A stretch of DNA of 64,000 nt from the NCBI GenBank assembly GCA_964407495.1, contig CAYOVP010000005.1, positions 1-64,000 of the forward strand, in the 5' to 3' direction. Shown here piece by piece: positions 16,701 through 24,342 of this stretch. How positions within the stretch are numbered: the first letter of the stretch is position 1; every line of letters begins with the position of its first letter. A program made the position numbers and the translations under genes. Below the pieces are notes generated by a model that saw only the letters and a list, made by a program, of their open reading frames with translations, ran no database searches and was not told where the DNA came from. The stretch is from JAJRZX01 sp964407495. GTDB taxonomy: Bacteria; Desulfobacterota; GWC2-55-46; JADFVP01.

Positions 16701-18014
16701 ATGAAGATACATATAATCCAGCCCACGCACTTTGCGGCGCCGGGCTCACGCAAACTCTTCAAGACGAGAAAACTCAACCTCGTTCCCCTCTCCATCGCCT
16801 ACCTCGCGGCCCTCATGCCAGAGGGGAGCGAGGTGCGCCTTACAGACGAACGGGTGCAGGACCTCGACCTCGACGAGGGCTTCGACCTCGTGCTCATCAG
16901 CGTCTGGACCATAAACTCGCTTCGGGCCTACGAGATAGCCGACGCCTACCGCTCCCGTGGAGTACCCGTCATACTGGGCGGGCCCCACTGCTTCTTCTAT
17001 GCCGAGGAGGCCGCCGCCCACGCCGATGCCGTGGGCATAGGCGAGGGCGAGGTCATACTGCCGGATATCTTCAAAGACCTCAACAAGGGTAATCTAAAAA
17101 AATTCTACCATGCCCGCAAGTTTCACGACCTAAAGGGACTGCCCCTGCCGCGCCGAGACCTCCTCGACAGACGGGCCTTTACGCGCTTTCACACCGTTGC
17201 AGTGCAGACGAGCAGAGGGTGTCCCTTTTCGTGCGAGTTCTGCGCCGAGAGGTTCTATCTCGGTTCGAGGTACCGCATGCGGCCCGTTGACGAAGTGGTG
17301 GAGGAGATAAAGGCCACGGGGTCACGCCGCATATTCTTTGCGGACAGTACGTTCTCTGGCAATCGTGGCCGTACCATGCGGCTCATGGAGGCCCTTATTC
17401 CGCTGAAATTAAGGTGGAGCGCCCTCTGGACGGCCAACCGCGTCCTTGAACGCGACTTCATGGAACTGGCCAAGAAAAGCGGGCTCCTCCACGTGAACCT
17501 CGGCATAGAGAGCATCAAACAGACCACCCTCGACGGCATGCACAAGAAGACCTCCAAGGCCGCTACCCTCAAAGACGTAATAAGGGCGCTTCGAGATCTT
17601 GATATCAGTTTTTCCTTCAACCTCATCTTCGGCTGGGACACTGACCATGTGGAGGACTTCCAGACAACCCTCCAGTTCCTTAAAGAGAACAAGGTTCACG
17701 TCGCCTTCTTCAACTCCTTCTGCCCTTACAAGGGTACGCCGGTGTACAAGAAGTACCTCGAAGAGGGCCGTATAATAGACCCTGAGAACCTGAATCGCTG
17801 GCCCGGCATCTCGGCCCGTGTACGGCCAAAAAACTTCACTCCCGAGGAACTGGCCCGCGGCATCAGCGAGATGTACAGGGACTTCTACTCCTGGCCCTCC
17901 ATACTCAAGCGCCTGCCCATGCCAACGTCCATGGCCTCCATTACATCCTGGGTCATGAACATCTCGCAGAGAAAGATGGCCACAGGGAAAAACACCAACT
18001 TTGCAGAGTACTGA
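16701..18014 (+). CDS. B12-binding-domain radical SAM protein in hopanoid locus
   Basis: A 437-residue radical SAM enzyme with an N-terminal cobalamin-binding-type domain (about 1-130, starting KIHIIQPTHF and with ILGGPHCFF). The radical SAM domain carries its cluster cysteines in GCPFSCEFC (C-x3-C-x2-C), followed by FADSTFSGN and LGIESIKQTTLDGM. Hopanoid enzymes HpnP, HpnR and HpnJ are of this superfamily. However, this sequence has neither the HpnP/HpnR length nor their N-terminus as I know them, so I do not assign it. A lipid-tailoring role is inferred from its position between a lipid flippase-like gene and hpnA. The cobalamin-binding DxHxxG motif is not evident, so cofactor use is uncertain. 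Confidence 0.8.
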   Translation: MKIHIIQPTHFAAPGSRKLFKTRKLNLVPLSIAYLAALMPEGSEVRLTDERVQDLDLDEGFDLVLISVWTINSLRAYEIADAYRSRGVPVILGGPHCFFYAEEAAAHADAVGIGEGEVILPDIFKDLNKGNLKKFYHARKFHDLKGLPLPRRDLLDRRAFTRFHTVAVQTSRGCPFSCEFCAERFYLGSRYRMRPVDEVVEEIKATGSRRIFFADSTFSGNRGRTMRLMEALIPLKLRWSALWTANRVLERDFMELAKKSGLLHVNLGIESIKQTTLDGMHKKTSKAATLKDVIRALRDLDISFSFNLIFGWDTDHVEDFQTTLQFLKENKVHVAFFNSFCPYKGTPVYKKYLEEGRIIDPENLNRWPGISARVRPKNFTPEELARGISEMYRDFYSWPSILKRLPMPTSMASITSWVMNISQRKMATGKNTNFAEY

Positions 18015-18188
18015 ACCTCTGCCGGCACCGCTCTCCGGCAGAGGCTCCTGGCACTGATCTTTCCTTGTTCCTGTTTTCTAATGAGTTGGTTGTTGCGGGC
18101 TTGCCCCGGCCCTGCCTCGCTGACCGAACCTGCCGCTAATAGGGGTGTTCCCTGACCCGCTTTCTTTCTTGAGGATGACGATACTGTG

Positions 18189-18279
18189 CCCTGCGCGAAA
18201 GCCTCCGCAGGGGAACGTCAGGTCTGCGCTAAAAGCGGTTTTCTTTGTCTTACTTTCTTTTTTCCAAAAGAAAGTAAGG
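18189..18279 (+). repeat. REP-like element, type A, copy 1, with neighbouring hairpin
   Basis: The core is a perfect 13-bp inverted repeat (18249-18261 and 18266-18278) around TTCC, preceded by GGTTTTCTTTGT (18237-18248). A 7-bp hairpin (CCCTGCG, 18189-18195, with CGCAGGG, 18206-18212) lies upstream. It fills part of the 439-base gap 18015-18453; the rest of the gap shows no gene. Confidence 0.85.
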
Positions 18280-18453
18280 TGTTTTTTCTGTCATTTTTTC
18301 CCTCTTCTCTTCTCTCTCCTGCCAGAGAGGGTCTTTCTTCCGTCATTACCTTTCATCCGGCAGGTTTGCAGGGCCGCACCCTCTGTGTTAAACTTCAGGG
18401 GTAACCTCGGAACACAGTACTGGCCCAGGGAGGGCCTTGGCAGAGATCATCAT

Positions 18454-19500
18454 ATGAGAGAGACCAAGAGAGCAAAGACGAGGCCTGGCCCCATATTCAT
18501 CTTGAGGGGGCTCAAGAGGCTCTATGACTCCAAGGCCCTATACGCCCAACTCGCCGTAACAGACGACTGTAACCTCTCGTGTTCATACTGTAACGAATTC
18601 ACTCCCGGGGCAAGTCCTCCCGCCCTTTCAGACCTCAAGGCCCGTGTCGACCGTCTCTCGGCACTCGGTGTCATGGTCTTCGATCTCCTCGGCGGAGAGC
18701 CCCTTCTGCACCCCGATATCCTCGAAGTCATCGGCTACATCAAGGCGCCGGGACGCAGAGCAACCATTGTAACCCTCATTACCAATGGTTTTCTCCTGAG
18801 CGAAGACATGGTTAAGGGGCTCAACGACTCTGGCCTCGACATGATGCAGATAAGCGTCGACTCCGCGCATCCCACGGCGCAGTCCGAAAAGTCTCTGAAG
18901 TCGCTCCTGCCGCGCATGAAGATGCTCGCAAGAACGGCCCGGTTCAAGGTAAAGGTCCAGTCTGTTCTAACAAAAGAGACTGCGCGCGAATACGGTGAGT
19001 TCAGGAGGCTCCTGAAGGGGCTTCCCTTTGACTTTGGTTTCTCTCTGCTCCACAGGCCTGGCGGCGGCGTGGCGATAAAGGGAGAAGAGTTCGTCCGACT
19101 CCTGCGCGATGAGAATCTCTTTGCCGGCATGAACCTCTACCGCAGGCACGCCGAGGAGGCCCTGCTGGGAGATTTCTCCAGGCCCTGGAAGTGTCTTGGG
19201 GGGAGCAAATTTCTCTATGTGAACACCCGGGGCGAGGTCCAGTACTGCAGTCAGAACAGGGAGTTCAGGCGGCCCCTCGAAGACTTCGGAAGTAATGACG
19301 TCAGGGCCAACAGGAGACACAAGTCCTGCGAGGCAGGCTGTGTGCTCGGTTGCGCCAGGCTCATCTCCCATGCCCTCGGCGAGCCGGTGCGGACCATGCA
19401 GACGAGTATCGCGCTTCTAACCGGCATAAGGCGGGCCGGGGCAGAGGCAGTACGAGACCAGGGACCACCTCACAGCGCAAGAGGGCCGCGGCCCAGTTAG
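18454..19500 (+). CDS. Radical SAM protein with C-terminal cysteine cluster, function unknown
   Basis: A 348-residue radical SAM enzyme. The cluster cysteines are in CNLSCSYCNEF (C-x3-C-x2-C), followed by the GGEPLLHPDI motif. The C-terminal part has extra cysteines (WKCLGGSKF, QYCSQNREF, KSCEAGCVLGCAR) that resemble a SPASM/twitch-like auxiliary cluster site. The start is the ATG at 18454; the frame is open further upstream but runs through the repeat at 18189-18279, which is unlikely to be coding. It is 11 bases before hpnA and so probably in the same operon. The substrate is unknown; a hopanoid or isoprenoid-lipid modification is inferred from context only. Confidence 0.78.
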   Translation: MRETKRAKTRPGPIFILRGLKRLYDSKALYAQLAVTDDCNLSCSYCNEFTPGASPPALSDLKARVDRLSALGVMVFDLLGGEPLLHPDILEVIGYIKAPGRRATIVTLITNGFLLSEDMVKGLNDSGLDMMQISVDSAHPTAQSEKSLKSLLPRMKMLARTARFKVKVQSVLTKETAREYGEFRRLLKGLPFDFGFSLLHRPGGGVAIKGEEFVRLLRDENLFAGMNLYRRHAEEALLGDFSRPWKCLGGSKFLYVNTRGEVQYCSQNREFRRPLEDFGSNDVRANRRHKSCEAGCVLGCARLISHALGEPVRTMQTSIALLTGIRRAGAEAVRDQGPPHSARGPRPS

Positions 19501-19511
19501 ACGCTCGAAAA

Positions 19512-20501
19512 ATGACCACCCTTGTTACAGGCGCAACGGGTTTTGTGGGATCTGCAGTGGTGCGGGCCCTTCTCAATAGGGGCCGGGCCGTACGGGTACT
19601 TGTGCGCCCTGAGAGCAACAGGCGCAACATCGTTGGCCTCGACGTAGAGGTCGTTACCGGCGACCTTACCAAGAGGGCCTCGCTCGTCCGCGCCATGAGG
19701 GGATGCGTGGCCTTGTACCACGTTGCCGCAGACTACCGCCTCTGGGTGCCAAGGCCCGAGGAGATGTACGAGGCCAACGAGGCCGGCACGAGGCGGATCA
19801 TGGAGGCCGCGCTCGAGGCAGGCATCGAGCAGATAGTATACACAAGTAGCGTAGCGACACTCGGGCTCCGCGCCGACGGCAGGCCTGCCGACGAAGACAC
19901 GCCATCTAGCCTAAAAGACATGATCGGCCACTACAAGAGGAGCAAATTCCTTGCAGAGCAAGAGGTCAAGAAACTCATAAGAGAAGAAGGCCTCCGGGCA
20001 GTCATCGTCAACCCCTCTACGCCCGTTGGCCCTCGCGATGTGAAGCCCACACCCACGGGACGGCTCATAGTCAATGCCCTTGCAGGCAAGATGCCTGCCT
20101 ACGTAGACACGGGCCTGAATATCGTGCACGTGGACGACGTTGCCGAGGGGCATGTCCTCGCCATGGAGCGGGGAAGAATTGGCCAACGGTACATACTCGG
20201 GGGAGAGAACCTCACTCTCTCGGAGATACTCGAACGCCTTGCCACGATAGGAGGGAGAAAACCCCCGCGCATCCGCCTGCCCCACGGCCTCGTAATGCCC
20301 CTTGCCCATGTATCAGAGGCCTGGGCAAGGCTCACAGGCGCCAAGAACCCCATGCTTACGAAAGACGGGGTAAAGATGGCCAGAAAACACATGTTCTTCA
20401 CGAGCAGAAAGGCCATGGAAGAACTGGACTACCGCCCAAGACCCGCCATAGAGGCGCTCCGCGATGCCGCGAGATGGTTCAGAGAGAATAACTATGCCTG
20501 A
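19512..20501 (+). CDS. hpnA: Hopanoid-associated sugar epimerase HpnA
   Basis: NAD(P)-dependent extended short-chain dehydrogenase/reductase. The Rossmann motif TGATGFVGSAV is at residues 7-17, and the catalytic YxxxK is YKRSK (residues about 140-144). HVAADYRLWVPRPEEMY and the length of 329 residues match the hopanoid-associated epimerase family. The exact reaction in hopanoid side-chain synthesis is not settled. The ATG at 19512 is 11 bases after the radical SAM stop; an in-frame ATG further upstream would overlap that gene and is rejected. ispH and hpnH follow on the same strand. Confidence 0.9.
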   Translation: MTTLVTGATGFVGSAVVRALLNRGRAVRVLVRPESNRRNIVGLDVEVVTGDLTKRASLVRAMRGCVALYHVAADYRLWVPRPEEMYEANEAGTRRIMEAALEAGIEQIVYTSSVATLGLRADGRPADEDTPSSLKDMIGHYKRSKFLAEQEVKKLIREEGLRAVIVNPSTPVGPRDVKPTPTGRLIVNALAGKMPAYVDTGLNIVHVDDVAEGHVLAMERGRIGQRYILGGENLTLSEILERLATIGGRKPPRIRLPHGLVMPLAHVSEAWARLTGAKNPMLTKDGVKMARKHMFFTSRKAMEELDYRPRPAIEALRDAARWFRENNYA

Positions 20502-20514
20502 TGGGACTTGTTTC

Positions 20515-20523
20515 TGCTATAAT
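20515..20523 (+). promoter_or_regulatory. Extended -10 promoter before ispH
   Basis: TGC directly before a consensus TATAAT (20518-20523) forms an extended -10 element. No good -35 is present. The leader to ispH would be about 170 bases and would contain the inverted repeat at 20585-20626. Confidence 0.45.
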
Positions 20524-20584
20524 TATGAGATATGGTCAGTAGGAGGAAAGAGCAAGGCCCTGGTTTGGCACCATGAAAGACCTT

Positions 20585-20626
20585 CCCCTTTCTTTTAGAA
20601 AAAAGAAAGGGGAGCAAAGAAAAACC
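20585..20626 (-). repeat. REP-like element, type A, copy 2
   Basis: A perfect 12-bp inverted repeat (20585-20596 and 20601-20612) around AGAA, followed by AGCAAAGAAAAACC (20613-20626), which is the flanking motif of the family read in the opposite orientation. It lies between hpnA and ispH. No GC-rich hairpin is obvious on its flank. Confidence 0.8.
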
Positions 20627-20699
20627 AGTTTTTGCCTATTAATCCAGGAACGAAAAACACAGGGCAAAACCCGCGTCTCCATAGAGAGGACAACCTGGC

Positions 20700-21614
20700 A
20701 TGAAACTTCTTCTTGCAGAACCAAGGGGCTTCTGCGCAGGCGTAGAACGCGCTGTACTTACTGTGGAGAGGGCTCTCGAGAAGTACGGGGCTCCCATATA
20801 CGTACGCCATGAGATAGTGCACAACCGCCACGTGGTGGACAGTCTAAAGAACAAGGGAGTAATCTTTGTAGACGAACTCGACGAGGTCCCGGACGGCTCG
20901 GTGGTCATATTCAGCGCCCACGGCGTGTCAAGGAAAGTCAAGGCAGAGGGTCAGAGACGCGACCTCATCGTGATAGACGCCACCTGTCCTCTTGTGACAA
21001 AGGTGCACAGGGAGGCGCGGAGAAACGCCAGTGAGGGCCGCGAGCAGATACTCATCGGCCACGCAGGCCACCCCGAGGTGGTGGGGACGATGGGGCAGGT
21101 GGATGGCCCCATGCACCTCGTCTCCTCGCCAGAGGACGTGGAGGCACTGGAGATAAAAAACCCGGACAACGTATCATACGTGACACAGACCACGCTCAGC
21201 ATGGACGACATGGCCGACATAGTGGCGGCGCTAAAGAAACGCTTCAGGAACATCCGGGGCCCCATGCGAGAGAACATATGCTATGCGACTCAGAACCGCC
21301 AGAACGCCGTCAAGGCAGTGATAAAAAAGGTAGACCTACTTATAGTCGTAGGGGCCAGGAACAGTTCGAATTCCAACCGCCTCCGTGAACTGGGCGCAAG
21401 GTACGGCGTACCATCCTACCTCGTGAGTACAGCAACTGACATAAGAGAGGAATGGCTCAATGGGGCCAGGAGGGTGGCCATTACAGCAGGGGCCTCGGCG
21501 CCCGAACTCCTCGTAAAGGAAGTCATCGAGTACCTGAAGGCCAGGTCTGGCGGCCTTACAATCGAGGACATAAAGGTAACGGACGAGAACGTGAAGTTCA
21601 GCCTCCCCATATAG
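20700..21614 (+). CDS. ispH: 4-hydroxy-3-methylbut-2-enyl diphosphate reductase IspH
   Basis: Last enzyme of the non-mevalonate pathway; reduces HMBPP to IPP and DMAPP using a [4Fe-4S] cluster. The three cluster cysteines are in GFCAGVERA (Cys12), DATCPLVTK (near 96) and ENICYATQNRQ (near 197). The HGV and GHAGHPEVVGTMGQ histidine/glutamate motifs and SSNSNRL substrate-phosphate motif are present. At 304 residues it is slightly longer than average. Its position inside the hopanoid gene cluster links C5 supply directly to hopanoid production. It is 31 bases before hpnH. Confidence 0.95.
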   Translation: MKLLLAEPRGFCAGVERAVLTVERALEKYGAPIYVRHEIVHNRHVVDSLKNKGVIFVDELDEVPDGSVVIFSAHGVSRKVKAEGQRRDLIVIDATCPLVTKVHREARRNASEGREQILIGHAGHPEVVGTMGQVDGPMHLVSSPEDVEALEIKNPDNVSYVTQTTLSMDDMADIVAALKKRFRNIRGPMRENICYATQNRQNAVKAVIKKVDLLIVVGARNSSNSNRLRELGARYGVPSYLVSTATDIREEWLNGARRVAITAGASAPELLVKEVIEYLKARSGGLTIEDIKVTDENVKFSLPI

Positions 21615-21645
21615 CCCGATACGGCAGAAGGGATAGAGGTAAGGC

Positions 21646-22710
21646 ATGGGTGTACCGCTCATACAACAGGTCCGCATAGGGGCCTATATCATGACGAGGA
21701 GCCTCAGGAGGGAGAAGCGCTTCCCCCTCGTCCTCATGCTTGAACCCCTCTTTCAATGCAACCTCGCCTGCGCAGGTTGCGGAAAGATAGACTACCCGCC
21801 CGAGATCCTCAAGAAGAGACTCTCTGTGGAGGAATGTGTAGATGCGGCCCTTGAGTGCGGGGCGCCGGTAGTATCCATACCAGGCGGAGAGCCCCTCATA
21901 CACCCGGAGATAGGCAGGATAGTACGGGGCCTTACGGGGCTGAAGAAGTTCGTATACCTCTGTACAAACGCCCTTCTTCTGAAGCGCAAGATGGACCTCT
22001 TCGAACCAAGCCCCTACCTCACCTTCAGCATACACCTCGACGGCCTCGAGGAACGCCACGACAGCCTCGTGTCCTGCGAAGGGGTCTTCGAGAGCGCCGT
22101 GGAGGCCATAAGACTTGCCAAGAAACGGGGCTTTCGCGTTACCACCAACACCACCATTTACGGGAACGAATCGCCTGAAGAGGCAGTACGTCTCTTCGAG
22201 TTCATCTCCGGCCTCGGCGTAGAGGGCATGACCTTGTCACCAGCCTTTCACTACGGCAACGCAAGAGAAAAGAAAGATTTTCTCGGACGGGAGGAGGCCG
22301 TGCTCATCATGAGGAGACTTATCAGGGAGGGCGCGATCCGGGGTTGGAAGTTCAATCACAGCACTCTCTTCCTCGACTTCCTCGCAGGCAACCAGGACTA
22401 CCGTTGCTCCCCCTGGGGCAATCCCACGCGCAATATCTTCGGCTGGCAGATGCCCTGTTATCTCCTCAACGAGGGATACGCATCTTCTTACAGGGAACTC
22501 ATGGAGAAGACGGACTGGGAGGCCTATGGCTATGACAGGAACGCCAAGTGCGCAGACTGCATGGTACACTGCGGGTATGAGCCAACGGCTGTCATGGACA
22601 CACTTCGCCACCCCCTGAAGGCCCTCGTGGCCAAGTTGGGAGGCGTGGACCGAAAGGGGGCAGAGAGGCCACGCCCCGTAAAGACCATTCCGCCCCAGGA
22701 GACAACCTAA
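21646..22710 (+). CDS. hpnH: Adenosylhopane synthase HpnH (radical SAM)
   Basis: Radical SAM enzyme that adds the 5'-deoxyadenosyl group to the hopane side chain, the first step toward extended C35 hopanoids. The N-terminus VPLIQQVRIGAYIM, the cluster motif CNLACAGCGKIDYP and the stretch KKFVYLCTNALLL match HpnH closely. It is 354 residues, with C-terminal cysteines in CADCMVHCGYEP. Its product is the substrate of HpnG, encoded nearby on the other strand. Confidence 0.94.
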   Translation: MGVPLIQQVRIGAYIMTRSLRREKRFPLVLMLEPLFQCNLACAGCGKIDYPPEILKKRLSVEECVDAALECGAPVVSIPGGEPLIHPEIGRIVRGLTGLKKFVYLCTNALLLKRKMDLFEPSPYLTFSIHLDGLEERHDSLVSCEGVFESAVEAIRLAKKRGFRVTTNTTIYGNESPEEAVRLFEFISGLGVEGMTLSPAFHYGNAREKKDFLGREEAVLIMRRLIREGAIRGWKFNHSTLFLDFLAGNQDYRCSPWGNPTRNIFGWQMPCYLLNEGYASSYRELMEKTDWEAYGYDRNAKCADCMVHCGYEPTAVMDTLRHPLKALVAKLGGVDRKGAERPRPVKTIPPQETT

Positions 22711-22750
22711 CCCCACCTACCCTTAGCACCCCCAGACAACCTGGTCGCCG

Positions 22751-23293
22751 CTAAAACCCTATGGCAAGAGTAAGGAGGATCTCGTCCTCTCCAGGGTTCT
22801 TGTCGTGCACATTGGCATTGGATAGGTGGCCAAGGCGGAGCCCGACCCTCATGCGTTCCAAGACCTGGTAGTCGAAGTTGAGGGCAAGGCGGAATGTAAA
22901 GACACCGCCGAGGTTTCTGCTCGACCCCTTGTGATACCCGCCCATGGCCGCAACAGGCGTAAGAACGAAGTCTCCATACAAGAGGTCTGCGTAAAAGCCG
23001 GCATACCCGTAGAACGCGCCGTCTGTGTTTGCAAGGATACCTATGAGGGGACCCACGAAGTAGTACTTCTTTCCAAAACGCAGTTCCCCGTTGAGTTCGC
23101 CCGCGCCGTCTCCATCGTCCACATTGTGAAAAGAAAAGGCACCTGCCCCAATATCTGCGTAATTGTACGAATCCCCTGCAACACTGAAGTTGCCAGATGA
23201 ATAGAAGGGCGTCTGCCTGCCACCGGCAAGGGCCGTAGAAGCGGCAAAGAGGAGGAAGAAAAAGAGAATGCCTCTTGTGAGAAAAATGCGCAC
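22751..23293 (-). CDS. PagL-like lipid A 3-O-deacylase / acyloxyacyl hydrolase
   Basis: A 180-residue exported protein with a signal peptide (ILFFFLLFAASTALAGG) and a beta-strand-rich sequence ending in a typical outer-membrane aromatic residue (AIGF). The C-terminal motif LGHLSNANVHDKNPGED matches the catalytic H-x-S-N region of PagL, with acidic residues where the third catalytic residue is expected. PagL trims acyl chains from lipid A in the outer membrane. Start is GTG with AAGGAG six bases upstream. It stands alone, facing hpnH tail to tail. The variation from the usual SNAG to SNAN and the uncertain acid residue lower confidence in activity. Confidence 0.75.
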   Translation of the reverse strand: MRIFLTRGILFFFLLFAASTALAGGRQTPFYSSGNFSVAGDSYNYADIGAGAFSFHNVDDGDGAGELNGELRFGKKYYFVGPLIGILANTDGAFYGYAGFYADLLYGDFVLTPVAAMGGYHKGSSRNLGGVFTFRLALNFDYQVLERMRVGLRLGHLSNANVHDKNPGEDEILLTLAIGF

Positions 23294-23556
23294 CTATTTC
23301 TCCTTTGTAGTAAAGACAAGGAAGGCAGAAAAAAACCGCTTAGTAAAAAAAGGAAAATACTTAAGGGAATCGCGTTACAGCGGCCCTGATCCGTAAAAGA
23401 GGCCGTTTCTCAGGGCCCAAGGCAAGGTGCAGCAAAAAAATCGCTTCTGGAAAGACGGTGAGACTATAACACTTGATGAGCGAGATGTAAAGCAGTGGAC
23501 TGAGGACTCGAAAGGATTTGAGGCAAGAAAGCCTGGCCAGCAGACCCCTCTTACCC

Positions 23557-24342
23557 TCACTGGCCCTGCGCTCCACTGCCAGGGACGAGTGCAGAAAAAA
23601 AACCCTCGTCCACGAGGGCGCGCCAGGCGCGGCCCAGGGAAGATGTTGCCGAGTCAAAGGACTTCTTGAGATGCACCATCTCCTTCAGAAGGGAGGGCCG
23701 CTTCAGACATCTGCCAAGAAGTCTGCCTGTCATCAGACCACCCTCATCGTCCAGGCAGTCGTAAAGGTCTTCAGATATGCCTTGCTCTGCCGTGTCGCAG
23801 ACAGCGCGCATCACAAGAAAGGGCACGCCCTCTCTTGCCGCCAGAGCGGCCACGGCCCCGCTCTCCATGTCAACGGCAAGGGCCCCGCTCTCCCGGAAGA
23901 GCCTGGCCTTGGCCCCTGCAGTGAGTACGGCCCCCGTGGTGCTCACCAGAGGGCCACGCGTAAAAACCACCCCCGCCCTCTTCAGCGCACCTGCCGCAAG
24001 GTCGAGTAAGTCCTTCCGGGCGGCATGGAAACCGCCCCCCCCTTCAAGTATGACCCCTCCGGCGAGAACCACGTCCCCTGAACCGAGTCCTGGTGAGAGG
24101 GCACCGGAGACGCCAAGACTGAGGAGCAACTCCGCCCCCTCATCAAGGGCCAAGGCCGTTGCCACGGTGGCCCGCTCCATGCCCACGCCAGAGAGCACTG
24201 CTATGAGTTCACTTACACCAAGGCTCGTCCTCGCCACGGTTGGCCCGCCCTTGCTGGTGCCGCCGCCTGAGGCCTCCCACCTTACGCGGCCAAGCACTGC
24301 ACGTGCCTCGGCCCTGAGCGCCAATACGAGACCAACCCTCAC
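23557..24342 (-). CDS. hpnG: Hopanoid-associated nucleoside phosphorylase HpnG
   Basis: PNP/UDP-phosphorylase superfamily protein that removes adenine from adenosylhopane, giving a ribosyl(phospho)hopane. The fold motifs LSGVGMERAT, LLSLGVSGAL and the catalytic-region VDMESGAVA are present. It is 261 residues. It begins 4 bases inside the shc stop (ATGA), so the two are coupled. Odd feature: about 40 bases before the stop codon the coding strand contains a hairpin followed by eight T, which looks like an intrinsic terminator inside the gene. Confidence 0.88.
   Translation of the reverse strand: MRVGLVLALRAEARAVLGRVRWEASGGGTSKGGPTVARTSLGVSELIAVLSGVGMERATVATALALDEGAELLLSLGVSGALSPGLGSGDVVLAGGVILEGGGGFHAARKDLLDLAAGALKRAGVVFTRGPLVSTTGAVLTAGAKARLFRESGALAVDMESGAVAALAAREGVPFLVMRAVCDTAEQGISEDLYDCLDDEGGLMTGRLLGRCLKRPSLLKEMVHLKKSFDSATSSLGRAWRALVDEGFFSALVPGSGAQGQ
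23595..23618 (-). terminator. Terminator-like hairpin plus T8 inside hpnG
   Basis: On the minus strand CCCTCGT (23612-23618) pairs with ACGAGGG (23603-23609), followed directly by TTTTTTTT (23595-23602). The stop codon of hpnG is about 36 bases further on, so a transcript ended here would lack it. The stem is short and the loop tight, so efficiency is uncertain. Confidence 0.5.

Noticed and set aside
23300..23345. Possible fourth B-type element (AAGCGGTTTTTTTC on the minus strand)
   Set aside because: Only the central run matches; the flanking inverted repeat is missing.
23382..23417. 8-bp inverted repeat (GGCCCTGA / TCAGGGCC) after hpnG
   Set aside because: The 20-base loop and absence of a T-run make it a poor terminator.
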